From: Nonomuraea cypriaca
GTDB lineage: Bacteria > Actinomycetota > Actinomycetes > Streptosporangiales > Streptosporangiaceae
NCBI RefSeq assembly: GCF_015645445.1
Contig: NZ_JADOGI010000010.1
Span: 24,784 to 88,783, forward strand
Reading direction: 5' to 3'
Length of the DNA: 64,000 bases
Position numbers and translations under genes: made by a program. Of the stretch, positions 18,948 through 27,624 are shown one piece after another; position 1 is the stretch's first letter, and the number at the start of each line of letters is the position of its first letter. Below the pieces are notes generated by a model. The model did not search any database. It was not told where the DNA came from and saw only the letters and a program-made list of their open reading frames with translations.

Positions 18948-19529
18948 GTGACGGACGACCTGGCCGGACTCGCGGGCTTGCTCTATGAGTTCGGGCTGCT
19001 CAAGCGTTATAAGCGCACAGGATGGCTGGTGGCGGGAGTACGCGATCCGGAGAGCATCGCCGACCATTCGTTCCGTGCCGCGGTCCTGGCGAGTGTGATC
19101 ACCGTGCTGGAGGGCGGTAATCCGGAGCGGGCGGCGTTCATGAGCCTGTTCCACGACACGCAGGAGAGCCGCGTCACCGACATTCCCTACGTCGGCAAGC
19201 GCTATCTCCAGGCCACGCCCAACGAGCAGGTGACCGCCGACCAGACGCGCGGCCTGCCTGAGCCCGTCGGGCGGATGATGGGCGAGGCCGTCGGCGAGTA
19301 CGAGCGCAACACCACCCTCGAATCCGTCTGCGCCAGGGACGCGGACAAGCTGGAGTGCCTGATCCAGGCCGTCGAATACCGCGAGCAGGGGCACCAGAAC
19401 GTGCAGCCGTGGATCGACAGCTCGCTCTCCGCGCTCAAGACCAAGTCCGCCAAGCGCATCGCCGACGACGTGCTCACCACGGGGTCGCTGGAGTGGGTGA
19501 CCAAGGTGCTCAACGGCGACGAGGGGTGA
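18948..19529 (+). CDS. HD-domain phosphohydrolase, YfbR/HDDC2-like
   Basis: The 193-residue protein carries an HD metal site: His in IADHSFRAA near 40, FHDTQESRVTDIP near 70, and RDADKLECLIQAVEY near 128 with the closing Asp. This order matches the HDDC2/YfbR family of 5'-deoxynucleotidases. It starts with GTG at 18948, 7 bases after agaaggga. A TACGCT at 18900-18905 may be its -10 element. It is convergent with the sugar importer operon, whose last gene ends four bases away. Nucleotidase activity is a family inference. Confidence 0.8.
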   Translation: MTDDLAGLAGLLYEFGLLKRYKRTGWLVAGVRDPESIADHSFRAAVLASVITVLEGGNPERAAFMSLFHDTQESRVTDIPYVGKRYLQATPNEQVTADQTRGLPEPVGRMMGEAVGEYERNTTLESVCARDADKLECLIQAVEYREQGHQNVQPWIDSSLSALKTKSAKRIADDVLTTGSLEWVTKVLNGDEG

Positions 19530-19533
19530 CCGG

Positions 19534-20355
19534 TCAGCCCTTCACCGAGCCGGCGAAGTTGAAGGAGCCGGCCAGATACTTGTTCACGGCCACATAAAGG
19601 ACCACCGCGGGGGCCGTGTACAGGATGGAGAAGGCGGCGAGCTGGCCGTAGGCGACCTGACCGTACTGAGAGAAGAACGTGTAGATCGTGACCGCCGCGG
19701 GCTGCTTCTCCGGGGTGTCCAGCAGGACGAACGGGGCGAAGAAGTTGCCCCACTGGCCCACGAACACGAAGATCGCCACCACGGCTATGCCGGGGGCCAT
19801 CAACGGGCCGACCACGGCGGTCAGGGAGCGGATCCAGCCCGCGCCGTCCACCCAGGCCGCCTCCTCCAGGCTCACCGGCACCCCGTCCATGAAGTTCTTC
19901 ATCATCCAGATCGAGAACGGCAGCGAACTCGCGGTCAGGAACAACACCATCGCCGGCACCGAGCCGTACAGGTTGAACCGGAAGAACATCGCGTAGACCG
20001 GGACCAGGATCGCCGTCACCGGCAGGCCGGTGGTGAAGAGCAGGCTCAGCATGAAGTGGCGGCGGTAGCGAAGCTGGTAACGCGACAGGGGGTAGGCGGC
20101 CAGGCCCGCCACGAAGACCGTCAGGAGCGCCGTGGTGCCGGAGATCACGATGGAGTTGATCAGGGGCAGGATGATGGTCTCCCAGGTCAGGACCGCTCTG
20201 AAGTTGTCCAGGGAGAACTCCGACCTGGGCGAGGCGTCGAGCGTCGCCTCCGGCTGGACCGAGGCGATCAGGACCCACACGAACGGGCCGAGGAAGGCCA
20301 GCGCGATGACGATGAGCGCGAGGCCCGCGGCTCCTCTGACGGCCATTCTGGTCAT
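19534..20355 (-). CDS. Sugar ABC transporter permease, MalG-type
   Basis: The 273-residue inner-membrane subunit has six spans and the EAA loop LEEAAWVDGAGWIRSLTAVVG that contacts the ATPase. TTGLPVTAILVPVYAMFFRF is typical of the carbohydrate-uptake type 1 group. The real start, ATG 20355, overlaps the upstream permease stop by four bases; the longer frame to 21126 is a shadow. It is the third gene of an importer with a binding protein and MalF-type permease. No ATPase gene accompanies them, so a shared MsiK-type ATPase elsewhere is likely. Confidence 0.9.
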   Translation of the reverse strand: MTRMAVRGAAGLALIVIALAFLGPFVWVLIASVQPEATLDASPRSEFSLDNFRAVLTWETIILPLINSIVISGTTALLTVFVAGLAAYPLSRYQLRYRRHFMLSLLFTTGLPVTAILVPVYAMFFRFNLYGSVPAMVLFLTASSLPFSIWMMKNFMDGVPVSLEEAAWVDGAGWIRSLTAVVGPLMAPGIAVVAIFVFVGQWGNFFAPFVLLDTPEKQPAAVTIYTFFSQYGQVAYGQLAAFSILYTAPAVVLYVAVNKYLAGSFNFAGSVKG

Positions 20356-21266
20356 GCGTCCTCCACCTTGATCAGGCGCAGGTAGATCAGCGAGAACAGC
20401 GCGCCGATCACCAGCATGACCAGCGCGATCGCGGAGCCGTAGCCGATCTCGAAGTAGCGGAACGCCTGCTCGTACATGTAGAGCGGGGTCGTCTGGCTGG
20501 CCGTGCCAGGGCCGCCGCCGGTCAGGGCGTAGATGAGGCCGAAACTGGCCAGCGTCTGCAGGGTGATCAGCATGAGGTTGGCCATGATCGAGCGGCGGAT
20601 CAGCGGGAGCGTGATGTGCGCGAGGCGGCGGACCGGTCCTGCCCCGTCCACCGCGGCGGCCTCCACCAGGTCGGCGGGCACCTCGGAGAGGGCCGCCGAG
20701 TACACCAGCATCGAGAAGGCCGTGCCGCGCCAGATATTGGCCAGGATGACGGCCACCATCGGGGCCGTGTAGAGCCATTCCTGGGAGATGCCGAGCACCA
20801 CGTTCAGGGTGCCCTCCTCGGCCAGGAAGGAGAACCAGCAGGCGGCCGCAACCACCTCGGGCACCACCCAGGCGGCGATGACGATCCCGTTGACCACGCT
20901 GCGGGTGACGCGGCCGCGGCCGCGCTGGAGCAGGGCGATGATCAGGCCGAGGGTGTTCTGGCCGATGACGGCCGAGCCGATGACGAAGACGAAGGTGAGG
21001 AGGAAGGAGTTGAGGAAGTTCGGGTCGCCGAAGAGCCTGACGAAGTTGCCGAAGCCGACGAACTGCGAGTTCACCGAGGCCGAGCCGGTCAGGGTCTCGT
21101 TGGTGAAGGCGATGTAGAGGCTCCACAGGATGGGGCCGGCGAGGAACAGGACGAGCAGGACGAGCGCGGGGCCCAGGGGGATGAGCCAGCGCAGCGCCCC
21201 GCGCCGTGCCGGGCCGCGGGAAGGCGGGCGCGTCACGGGCGGGGCAGGCGCGGTGGCGACCGTCAT
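20352..21266 (-). CDS. Sugar ABC transporter permease, MalF-type
   Basis: The 304-residue protein has six or seven spans, starting with LIPLGPALVLLVLFLAGPIL after a Pro/Arg-rich N-terminal tail. The EAA motif is VEAAAVDGAGPVRRLAHITLPL. It pairs with the MalG-type subunit encoded just downstream and overlaps both neighbours by four bases. Together they form the channel for the sugar delivered by the binding protein at 21263. Confidence 0.9.
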   Translation of the reverse strand: MTVATAPAPPVTRPPSRGPARRGALRWLIPLGPALVLLVLFLAGPILWSLYIAFTNETLTGSASVNSQFVGFGNFVRLFGDPNFLNSFLLTFVFVIGSAVIGQNTLGLIIALLQRGRGRVTRSVVNGIVIAAWVVPEVVAAACWFSFLAEEGTLNVVLGISQEWLYTAPMVAVILANIWRGTAFSMLVYSAALSEVPADLVEAAAVDGAGPVRRLAHITLPLIRRSIMANLMLITLQTLASFGLIYALTGGGPGTASQTTPLYMYEQAFRYFEIGYGSAIALVMLVIGALFSLIYLRLIKVEDA

Positions 21267-22618
21267 CGGGCCAGGACCTTGTCGGCGCCTCCCACGGCCG
21301 TGGGCAGGGCCTGCACGTACGCCGCCGTCGCCTCCTCAGGCGTCCGCGCTCCCGTCGTGACCGCCTCCATGGCCTCCTGGACCTGGGCGGACACCTTCGG
21401 GTACGCCTCGTAGGCCGGTCGGTAACGGGTGACCGCGGCCAGGTCGGTGAAGAACTTGACGCTCGGGTTGCCGGCGCTGTACTTCGGGTCGGCGGCCACG
21501 TCCTTGCGGGGCGCGAGGTCGCCGGTTCCGACCGAGTACGTCATCGAGTTCTCCTTGTTGGTGGCCACCGCGATGAAGTCGAACGCCTCCTGCTTGTTCT
21601 TCGTGTAGGCGCTCATTGCGATCACCCAGCCGCCCGACATGCTGACCGCGCCCGGCTCCTCGCCGTTCTGCGTCGGCATGGCCGTCCAGCCGACCTTGTC
21701 CTGCCACTCCGGCCACGGTTTGGTGCTGGTCGGCTTCCAGGCCGCGGCGGTCCACGCGCCGTCGAGCGAGATGCCGATCCGGGCGGCGGGGAACCACTCG
21801 AGGTTGACCTTGTCGGCGAGCTTGGCGTTGTGCGCGTCGGCCTGCCTGGGGCCGAGGTCCTCACGGTAGACGGTGTTGACGAAGGTCAGGGCGTCGGTGA
21901 AGTTCTTGCCGCCGGCCACCCACTTCTGCTGCGTGTCGTCGTAGAGGGTGCCGCCGGGGGTGCCGTACAGGAGCATCTCGAAGCCCTGCATGGTCGACGC
22001 CTCGCCGTGGATCTTCGTGGAGTACATGCTGAACGGGATGACGTCGGGCAGCTTCTGCTTGATCGTACGGGCGGCGGTCAGGACGTCGTTCCAGGTCTTC
22101 GGCTCCCACGGGACGGGGAGGCCGGCCTTGGCGAAGACGTCCTTGTGGTACCAGAGGCCGCGGGTGTCCGTGCTGATCGGGACGCCGTAGATCTTGCCGT
22201 CCCCGCCCTTGGCAGCCTCCTTGACCGAGTCGGGGAACTGGGTGTTCCAGTCGGGCCACTTGGTCAGGTAGTCGTCGAGCGGGGCCAGCTTGCCCGCCGC
22301 GACGTCCGCGTTGACCTGGAACGTGTCGTGGTAGTAGAGGTCGGGAGCCGAGTCGGGGGACCGGTTCAGCAGCGCCAGCTTCGTGTAGTAGGCCTCGGAG
22401 TTGCCCTGGACCGGGGTCAGCTTGATCGTGACGCCGGGGTGGGCGGTTTCGTACTGCTGTTTCGCGTTCGTGAGCATCTTCTCCAGATGCGGCCACGTCC
22501 GCTCGACTCTGTAGAGGACTTCGAGCTCCTTGCCGCCGGAGGGATCCTGCGCGGTGTCGGCGCCGCAGCCTGCGACGGCTGTCAGCAGCAGGAGTGAACC
22601 GGCCAGCGTCCGTTTCAT
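21263..22618 (-). CDS. Sugar-binding lipoprotein of ABC transporter
   Basis: The 451-residue protein is an extracytoplasmic cluster B binding protein. A lipoprotein signal ends at LLLTAVAGC, whose Cys is the lipidation site. The mature part has the family features PDLYYHDTFQVNADVAAGKL, GKIYGVPISTDTRGLWYHKD and SMSGGWVIAMS. ATG 22618 is preferred over GTG 22621 because it is 5 bases after ggggagg. It is first in the importer operon and divergent from a ROK regulator, which likely controls it. The ligand is probably an oligosaccharide but not identifiable. Confidence 0.9.
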   Translation of the reverse strand: MKRTLAGSLLLLTAVAGCGADTAQDPSGGKELEVLYRVERTWPHLEKMLTNAKQQYETAHPGVTIKLTPVQGNSEAYYTKLALLNRSPDSAPDLYYHDTFQVNADVAAGKLAPLDDYLTKWPDWNTQFPDSVKEAAKGGDGKIYGVPISTDTRGLWYHKDVFAKAGLPVPWEPKTWNDVLTAARTIKQKLPDVIPFSMYSTKIHGEASTMQGFEMLLYGTPGGTLYDDTQQKWVAGGKNFTDALTFVNTVYREDLGPRQADAHNAKLADKVNLEWFPAARIGISLDGAWTAAAWKPTSTKPWPEWQDKVGWTAMPTQNGEEPGAVSMSGGWVIAMSAYTKNKQEAFDFIAVATNKENSMTYSVGTGDLAPRKDVAADPKYSAGNPSVKFFTDLAAVTRYRPAYEAYPKVSAQVQEAMEAVTTGARTPEEATAAYVQALPTAVGGADKVLAR

Positions 22619-22654
22619 CACGGCCTCCCCGTCCTTCCGTGGGATGCCGCGAAG

Positions 22655-22673
22655 GTAAATCTTTTTGATTTAC
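22655..22673. promoter_or_regulatory. ROK-type operator between importer and regulator
   Basis: GTAAATC and GATTTAC form a perfect inverted repeat around TTTTT. It is AT-rich in very GC-rich DNA and is 37 bases from the binding-protein ATG and 32 bases from the ROK ATG. It is the obvious candidate site for the adjacent ROK repressor acting on both promoters. Confidence 0.65.
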
Positions 22674-22704
22674 TAAGTCAACACTCTGTGGTGACATTGC
22701 TGAC

Positions 22705-23892
22705 ATGCAACTGGGCACGAACCTGCCCAAGGTCGGCAGCTACAACCGCGCCGTGGTGCTGGAGGCCATCCAGGCCTCGGACGGGATCAGCCGGGTGCAG
22801 ATCGCCGCCCGCACCCGCCTGACCGCGCAGACCGTGTCGGTGATCGTCCGCAGGTTGCTGGAGGACGGGCTGGTCGTCGAGGACGGGTCCGAGCCGTCGA
22901 GCGGGGGCAAGCCGCGCAGGATCCTGCGGGTCGACGCGCGCGCCGGATACGCCGTCGGCGTGCACTTCGATCCCGGCGAGATCTCGTGTGTGCTCGCCGA
23001 CCTGGCGGGGCGCCCGGTCACGCGGCTGCACCTGCCGGTGCGGGCGGGGCTGCCGCCCGACACCGTCGTCAAGCAGATGGCCAGGGCCGCGCGGCGGATG
23101 CTCAAGGCCGCGGGGGTGCCGGACGAGAAGGTGCTGGGGGTCGGGCTGGCCTGCCCCGGGCCGCTGGACGCGGATGGGGTGATGGTCTCGCCGCCGCGGC
23201 TGCCCGGCTGGGACCAGGTGCCGATCAGGAGCCTGCTGCGCGAGCACACCCAATTCCCGGTGACCGTGGACAACGACGCGACGGCCGCGGCCATCGGGGA
23301 ACGGTGGGCGGGGATCGCGCGGTCCACGCCGAGTTTCGCGTACCTGTACCTGGGGACCGGGATCGGCGGGGGGATATTTCTGGATAACCAGGTGTATCGG
23401 GGGCGGTCGTTGAATGCCGCCGAGTTCGGGCACATCACGGTCGAGCCCGACGGGCCCGCGTGCTACTGCGGTAACCGGGGATGCGTGGAGGCCGTCTGCT
23501 GCCCGAGCGCGATCGAGGCGGCGATGAGCGACGTGAGCCCCGGAGGGCCGGCCGGCCACGCCGCCATCTGCGCGGCGGCCGCGTGCGGGGAGCCCGTGGC
23601 CCGCGCGGTGATCGAACGGGTGGCCGGGCGGCTGGCCGACGCCGCGGTGAGCGTGGTGAACATGCTGGACATCGACCTGCTCGTACTCGGCGGGCCCGCG
23701 CTCAGGGACGTCGGGGAGATCTACCGCGAGGTGATCGCGCGGGCCGTGTCGAGCAGGTCGCTGGCCAGGCGGCTGCACGCGGTGCGGGTGGAGACCTCGC
23801 CGATCGCGGCCGACGCCGCCGCCATCGGCGCCGCCACGCTGGTCTTCCACGCCACGTACGCGCCCCGCCTGGGGGCCCTGCTCAGCGGCTAG
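22705..23892 (+). CDS. ROK-family transcriptional regulator
   Basis: The 395-residue protein has an N-terminal winged helix (about 8-75, with ISRVQIAARTRLTAQTVSVI) and a C-terminal sugar-kinase-like ROK domain. The ATP-like loop is GVGLACPGPLD, and the zinc and sugar site is CYCGNRGCVEAVC with the preceding GHITVEPDGPACYCG. It is divergent from the sugar importer at 19534-22618, with a palindromic operator between, which argues for local repression relieved by a sugar. Its TAG stop overlaps the TAG of the convergent GntR gene in CTAG. Confidence 0.88.
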   Translation: MQLGTNLPKVGSYNRAVVLEAIQASDGISRVQIAARTRLTAQTVSVIVRRLLEDGLVVEDGSEPSSGGKPRRILRVDARAGYAVGVHFDPGEISCVLADLAGRPVTRLHLPVRAGLPPDTVVKQMARAARRMLKAAGVPDEKVLGVGLACPGPLDADGVMVSPPRLPGWDQVPIRSLLREHTQFPVTVDNDATAAAIGERWAGIARSTPSFAYLYLGTGIGGGIFLDNQVYRGRSLNAAEFGHITVEPDGPACYCGNRGCVEAVCCPSAIEAAMSDVSPGGPAGHAAICAAAACGEPVARAVIERVAGRLADAAVSVVNMLDIDLLVLGGPALRDVGEIYREVIARAVSSRSLARRLHAVRVETSPIAADAAAIGAATLVFHATYAPRLGALLSG

Positions 23893-24575
23893 AGACCGGC
23901 CTCATCCCGCCCCGCCTGGGCCAGGAGGTCCCGCATGGCCTTCTCCGCCGCGTCCGGATCGCCCTGCCGCACCGCGTCGAGGACCGCTCGGTGCGTGGCG
24001 GCGAACCCCGGGCGTTCGCCGCTCGAATGCACCAGGCGGTCCCGCGCGGACAACGCCGCGGCGATGACCACCTCCAGGCATTCCAGCAACTCGTTGCGGG
24101 AGGCGGCGAGCAGCGCGCGGTGGAAGGTGACGTCCGCCTCGGTGTGCGCGACGGGGTCGGCCACGGTGGCCGCCATCTCGCGCAGCGCCGCCTCAAGAGC
24201 CGCCACGTCCTCGTCCGTACGCCGCGCCGCCGCGAACCGGGCGCCGGCCGGCTCCACCACGGCCCGTACCTCGGCCAGGTCGCGCAGCATGTCCGCGTCA
24301 CCTCGCTCCTCGAAGCGCCAGCGCAGCACGTCGGGATCCAGCAGCGACCACTCGCCCCGCGGCCGGACGAACGTGCCCCGCTTGGGCCGGGCGTCCACCA
24401 GACCCTTGGCGGCGAGGGTTTTGAGCGCCTCCCTGACCACGGTATGACTGACCTGATAACGGCGGCCCAACTCGGCGGGGTCGAGGTGCCGGGTGGCCTC
24501 GGGATCGCCGCTCACAATACGTCGTCCGAGGTCTTCCACAACTTCACCATGCATCCCTCGCCTCGGATAGCTCAT
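23889..24575 (-). CDS. GntR/FadR-family regulator with FCD domain
   Basis: The 228-residue protein has a winged helix (about 10-75: DLGRRIVSGD, LGRRYQVSHTVVREALKTLAAKGLV) and a helical FCD ligand domain (about 85-220) in which Asp and His residues such as those in EADVTFHRALLAASRN may bind metal. The sequence PKRGTFVRPRGEW is the usual wing. It is divergent from the second sugar importer and the GH38 locus, so it probably controls mannoside uptake. Only 49 bases separate the two starts. Confidence 0.88.
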   Translation of the reverse strand: MSYPRRGMHGEVVEDLGRRIVSGDPEATRHLDPAELGRRYQVSHTVVREALKTLAAKGLVDARPKRGTFVRPRGEWSLLDPDVLRWRFEERGDADMLRDLAEVRAVVEPAGARFAAARRTDEDVAALEAALREMAATVADPVAHTEADVTFHRALLAASRNELLECLEVVIAAALSARDRLVHSSGERPGFAATHRAVLDAVRQGDPDAAEKAMRDLLAQAGRDEAGL

Positions 24576-24608
24576 GCGGCGCCTCCCCTTCCATCCGTCT
24601 ACTGATAG

Positions 24609-24618
24609 TGATAAATCA
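24609..24618. promoter_or_regulatory. Possible GntR operator before the second importer
   Basis: TGATAAATCA is an inverted repeat with a 2-base centre, 6 bases before the binding-protein ATG, in an AT-rich island. It overlaps the possible -10 sequences (TAGTGA, TAAATC). Assignment to the adjacent GntR protein is inference. Confidence 0.4.
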
Positions 24619-24624
24619 TATTTT

Positions 24625-25920
24625 ATGAAAATACGGCCACATCGTCTGAGGGCCCCCCTCCTCGGCCTGGCCGCGGTGGTGACGTTGCTACTCAGCGCCT
24701 GCGGAAGCGGAGCGGGGCCACAACCCGTCCGGCTGACGTTCTGGGCCTGGGTCCCCGGTATGGATCAGGCGGTCGACCTGTTCAACCGGACCCACAAGGA
24801 CATCCAGATCAAGCTCGACAACATCCCGCCCGGAAACGTGGGCGGATATGGCAAGATGCACGCCGCTGTCATGTCCGGAGACGCCCCCTGCCTGGCTCAG
24901 ATGGAGTTCCAGGAGTTGCCATCCTTCCTGCTGAACAGCGAGCTCGCCGACCTGAACCCCTATCTCACACAGGCCGACCGGGCGGACTTCCAGCAGGGCA
25001 CCTGGGACCTGGTGACGTTCGAGGGCGGCACCTACGCGGTGCCGCAGGCGACCGGGCCCATGGCGCTCTACTACCGGGATGATCTGCTCAAGAAGTGGGA
25101 CATCAAGGTTCCCACGACCTGGCAGGAATATCGCGAGGCGGCGGTCAAGATCCGGCAGGCCGATCCGAACGCGTACATCGCGACGTTCGCCGCGAACGAC
25201 GCCGCGCAGTTCATCAGCCTCGCCTGGCAGGCGGGCACGCCGTGGATGAACGTAAAGGGCGACGTCTGGCGCGCCGAGCTGACCAGCCCGGCCTCGGCCA
25301 AGGTCGCCCAGTTCTGGCACGACATGATCAAGGACGACCTGGTCAAGGTGGCACCCCTGTTCACGCCGAGCTGGTACAAGGACCTCAACGACGGCCGCCT
25401 GGTGGCGTTCCCCGTCGCGCAGTGGGGCGAGGCGATCATGGCGGCCAACGCCCCCGCATCGACGGGCAAGTGGCGGGCCGCGCCGCTGCCGCAGTGGGAG
25501 CCCGGTGGCAAGGCGTCGTCCACCAACGGCGGCTCGGCCACGTCGGTGCTGCGCGGCTGCGAGCATCCCGAGGAGGCGGTGGAGTTCGCGCTGTGGATCA
25601 ACCGTGACCCGCGCAGCGTGGGGATGCTGATCAAGAGCGGCTACGGCTGGCCCGCGGCCATCTCCGGCATGTCCAACCCGCAGCTCACCCAGCCGTCGGA
25701 GTTCCTGGGCGGGCAGCGGACGGCGCAGCTCTTCACCGACTCCTCCAACCAGGTGCCGCCCGGCTGGGTGTGGTGGCCGACGTTCGACGACACGGTGAAG
25801 ATTCTCAGCGACCGCTTCGAGCAGGCGCTCGGCGGCGGGGGCACGCTGGTGGACGCGCTCAAGGCCGCGGAGACGCGGACGGTTGAGCAGATCAGGACGA
25901 AGGGGTTGAGGGCCGAATGA
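24625..25920 (+). CDS. Sugar-binding lipoprotein of second ABC transporter
   Basis: The 431-residue binding protein starts MKIRPHRLRAP and has the lipobox TLLLSAC. Family features include LTFWAWVPGMDQAVDLFNRT, GKMHAAVMSGDAPCLAQME and PQATGPMALYYRDDLLKKW. ATG 24625 is chosen over an earlier in-frame start because it gives a proper lipoprotein signal. No ribosome-binding site precedes it, and a possible -10 is so close that a leaderless mRNA is plausible. It overlaps the permease start by four bases. Context with GH38 alpha-mannosidase suggests mannosides as ligand. Confidence 0.88.
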   Translation: MKIRPHRLRAPLLGLAAVVTLLLSACGSGAGPQPVRLTFWAWVPGMDQAVDLFNRTHKDIQIKLDNIPPGNVGGYGKMHAAVMSGDAPCLAQMEFQELPSFLLNSELADLNPYLTQADRADFQQGTWDLVTFEGGTYAVPQATGPMALYYRDDLLKKWDIKVPTTWQEYREAAVKIRQADPNAYIATFAANDAAQFISLAWQAGTPWMNVKGDVWRAELTSPASAKVAQFWHDMIKDDLVKVAPLFTPSWYKDLNDGRLVAFPVAQWGEAIMAANAPASTGKWRAAPLPQWEPGGKASSTNGGSATSVLRGCEHPEEAVEFALWINRDPRSVGMLIKSGYGWPAAISGMSNPQLTQPSEFLGGQRTAQLFTDSSNQVPPGWVWWPTFDDTVKILSDRFEQALGGGGTLVDALKAAETRTVEQIRTKGLRAE

Positions 25921-26213
25921 GCAAGCGTGCCGCGGCGGTGTTCCTCGCCCCGTTCCTGGTGCTGTTCGCCGCGTTCTTCGTGGCGCCGATCGGACACGCC
26001 CTGGTGCAGAGCTTCACCACGGTGCAGCGGTCCGGACTGCTCGGGCTGCACGGCACGCGCTCGGAGTTCGCCGGGCTGGCCAACTACGGCACCGCGCTGT
26101 CCGACGCCGACTACATGGGCAGCATCGGGCGGATCCTGCTGTTCGCGCTGATCATGGTCCCGCTGATGGTGGTCATGTCGACCATCCTCGCGCTGGTGCT
26201 CGAAGCCGGGTGA
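25917..26213 (+). CDS. N-terminal part of a split MalF-type permease
   Basis: These 98 codons encode the start of a MalF-type permease: SKRAAAVFLAPFLVLFAAFF is span 1, and ILLFALIMVPLMVVMSTILA is span 2. The frame stops at TGA just where the family normally runs on into the FFRTAFFLPYGIPGVIAS span, which is encoded in another frame by the next ORF. One missing base in the GGG run before the stop would explain it. Start overlaps the binding-protein stop by four bases. It could be a pseudogene half, a sequencing error, or a genuinely split subunit. Confidence 0.7.
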   Translation: MSKRAAAVFLAPFLVLFAAFFVAPIGHALVQSFTTVQRSGLLGLHGTRSEFAGLANYGTALSDADYMGSIGRILLFALIMVPLMVVMSTILALVLEAG

Positions 26214-26791
26214 CGCGGTGGCCGAGGTTCTTCCGGACCGCGTTCTTCCTGCCGTACGGCATCCCAGGCGTGATCGCCTCGATCATGTGGGGCTTCCTGT
26301 ACGCGCCCGGCACCTCGCCGTTCACCCCGGTGTTCACCGCCCTGGGCGCCGAGGCGGACCTGCTGGGGCCGGGCACGGTCTTCTGGTCGATCATGAACAT
26401 CGTGCTGTGGCAGTTCATCGGCTACAACATGCTGATCGTGGTGGCGCAGTTGCAGTCGATCCCGCAGGTGCTCTACGAGGCCGCCAGGATGGACGGGGCC
26501 AGCAGGTGGACGATCGCGCGCAACGTGCAGCTGCCGCTGATCAGGCCGGCGCTCGTGCTGATCACGGTGTTCACGATCATCGGGTCGCTGCAGCTGTTCA
26601 ATGAGCCGCAGGTGCTCCACCTGCTGTCGACCGGGATCTCGAGCACGTACACGCCGACGCTGACCGCGTTCAAGGAGGCGTTCAACAGCAACAACCTGAG
26701 CCTGGCCGCGGCCGAGTCGATCATCCTGGCGCTGGTGATCTCCGTGCTGTCGTTCGGGTTCCTGCGGCTCGTGCAGAGGGGACGCCGATGA
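26210..26791 (+). CDS. C-terminal part of a split MalF-type permease
   Basis: These 193 residues supply the rest of the permease, from TRWPRFFRTAFFLPYGIPG through the EAA loop YEAARMDGASRWTIARNVQL to the last span. GTG at 26210 overlaps the preceding TGA in GTGA, so reinitiation is possible. Combined length with the first part is 291 residues, normal for this family, and the halves join without lost conserved sequence. Codon bias stays strong on both sides, so the break is recent or the halves are still used. Confidence 0.75.
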   Translation: MTRWPRFFRTAFFLPYGIPGVIASIMWGFLYAPGTSPFTPVFTALGAEADLLGPGTVFWSIMNIVLWQFIGYNMLIVVAQLQSIPQVLYEAARMDGASRWTIARNVQLPLIRPALVLITVFTIIGSLQLFNEPQVLHLLSTGISSTYTPTLTAFKEAFNSNNLSLAAAESIILALVISVLSFGFLRLVQRGRR

Positions 26792-27624
26792 GGACCGTCA
26801 GAACGCGGTGGCTGGTCACGGTGCTGCTCGCCGTGCTGGCGGCGTACTTCCTGATGCCGCTCTACTGGCTGATCGTGGCGGGCACCAAGAGCACCGGCGA
26901 TCTGATCAACTCGGCGCCGCTGTGGTTCGCCAATCCGCAGCTGTTCACGAATCTGTCGGATCTCGTCACGTTCGGCGACGGCATCTTCGGGCGGTGGATG
27001 CTCAACTCGGTGCTCTACGCAGGGGTGGGCGCGCTCGGGGCCACGTTCATCTCGGCGTGCGCCGGTTACGCGCTGGCCAAGTGCGAGTTCCGGGGGCGGG
27101 AGGCGCTGTTCAACGTCGTCCTGGCCGGCGTGCTGCTGCCCATGACGGCACTGGGCCTGCCGCTCTTCCTGCTGATGTCGAAGCTGGGGCTGGCCAACAC
27201 CTACTGGGCGGTCCTGCTGCCGAGCCTGGTGAGCCCGTTCGGCGTCTACCTGTCCAGGGTGTACGCCGCCACCGTGCCTGACGACGTGCTCGACGCGGCC
27301 AGGTCGGACGGCGCGGGGGAGTGGCGGATCTTCATGAAGATCGTGCTGCGGATCATGTCGCCGGCGCTGGTGACGATCTTCCTGTTCCAGTTCGTGGCGA
27401 TCTGGAACAACTACTTCCTGCCCCTGGTGATGCTGTCCGACAACGAGCTCTACCCGATCACGCTGGGACTGACGAGCTGGCAGGGCTTCGCCGACCGGCA
27501 GCCGATCCTGCAGACGCTCACCGTGGTGGGCGCGCTGGTGTCGGTGATCCCGCTGATCGTGCTGTCCGGCGCGCTGCAGCGGTTCTGGCGCGCCGGACTC
27601 ACGGAAGGGAGCGTGCGGGAGTAG
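26788..27624 (+). CDS. Sugar ABC transporter permease, MalG-type (second importer)
   Basis: The 278-residue protein has six spans. It begins with a Tyr/Phe-rich first span (LLAVLAAYFLMPLYWLIVAG) and carries the EAA loop DAARSDGAGEWRIFMKIVL. It overlaps the preceding ORF by four bases and closes the importer set of binding protein, split MalF and MalG, again without an ATPase. Its stop is immediately next to the stop of the convergent GH38 gene, with no base between them. Confidence 0.9.
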   Translation: MRTVRTRWLVTVLLAVLAAYFLMPLYWLIVAGTKSTGDLINSAPLWFANPQLFTNLSDLVTFGDGIFGRWMLNSVLYAGVGALGATFISACAGYALAKCEFRGREALFNVVLAGVLLPMTALGLPLFLLMSKLGLANTYWAVLLPSLVSPFGVYLSRVYAATVPDDVLDAARSDGAGEWRIFMKIVLRIMSPALVTIFLFQFVAIWNNYFLPLVMLSDNELYPITLGLTSWQGFADRQPILQTLTVVGALVSVIPLIVLSGALQRFWRAGLTEGSVRE

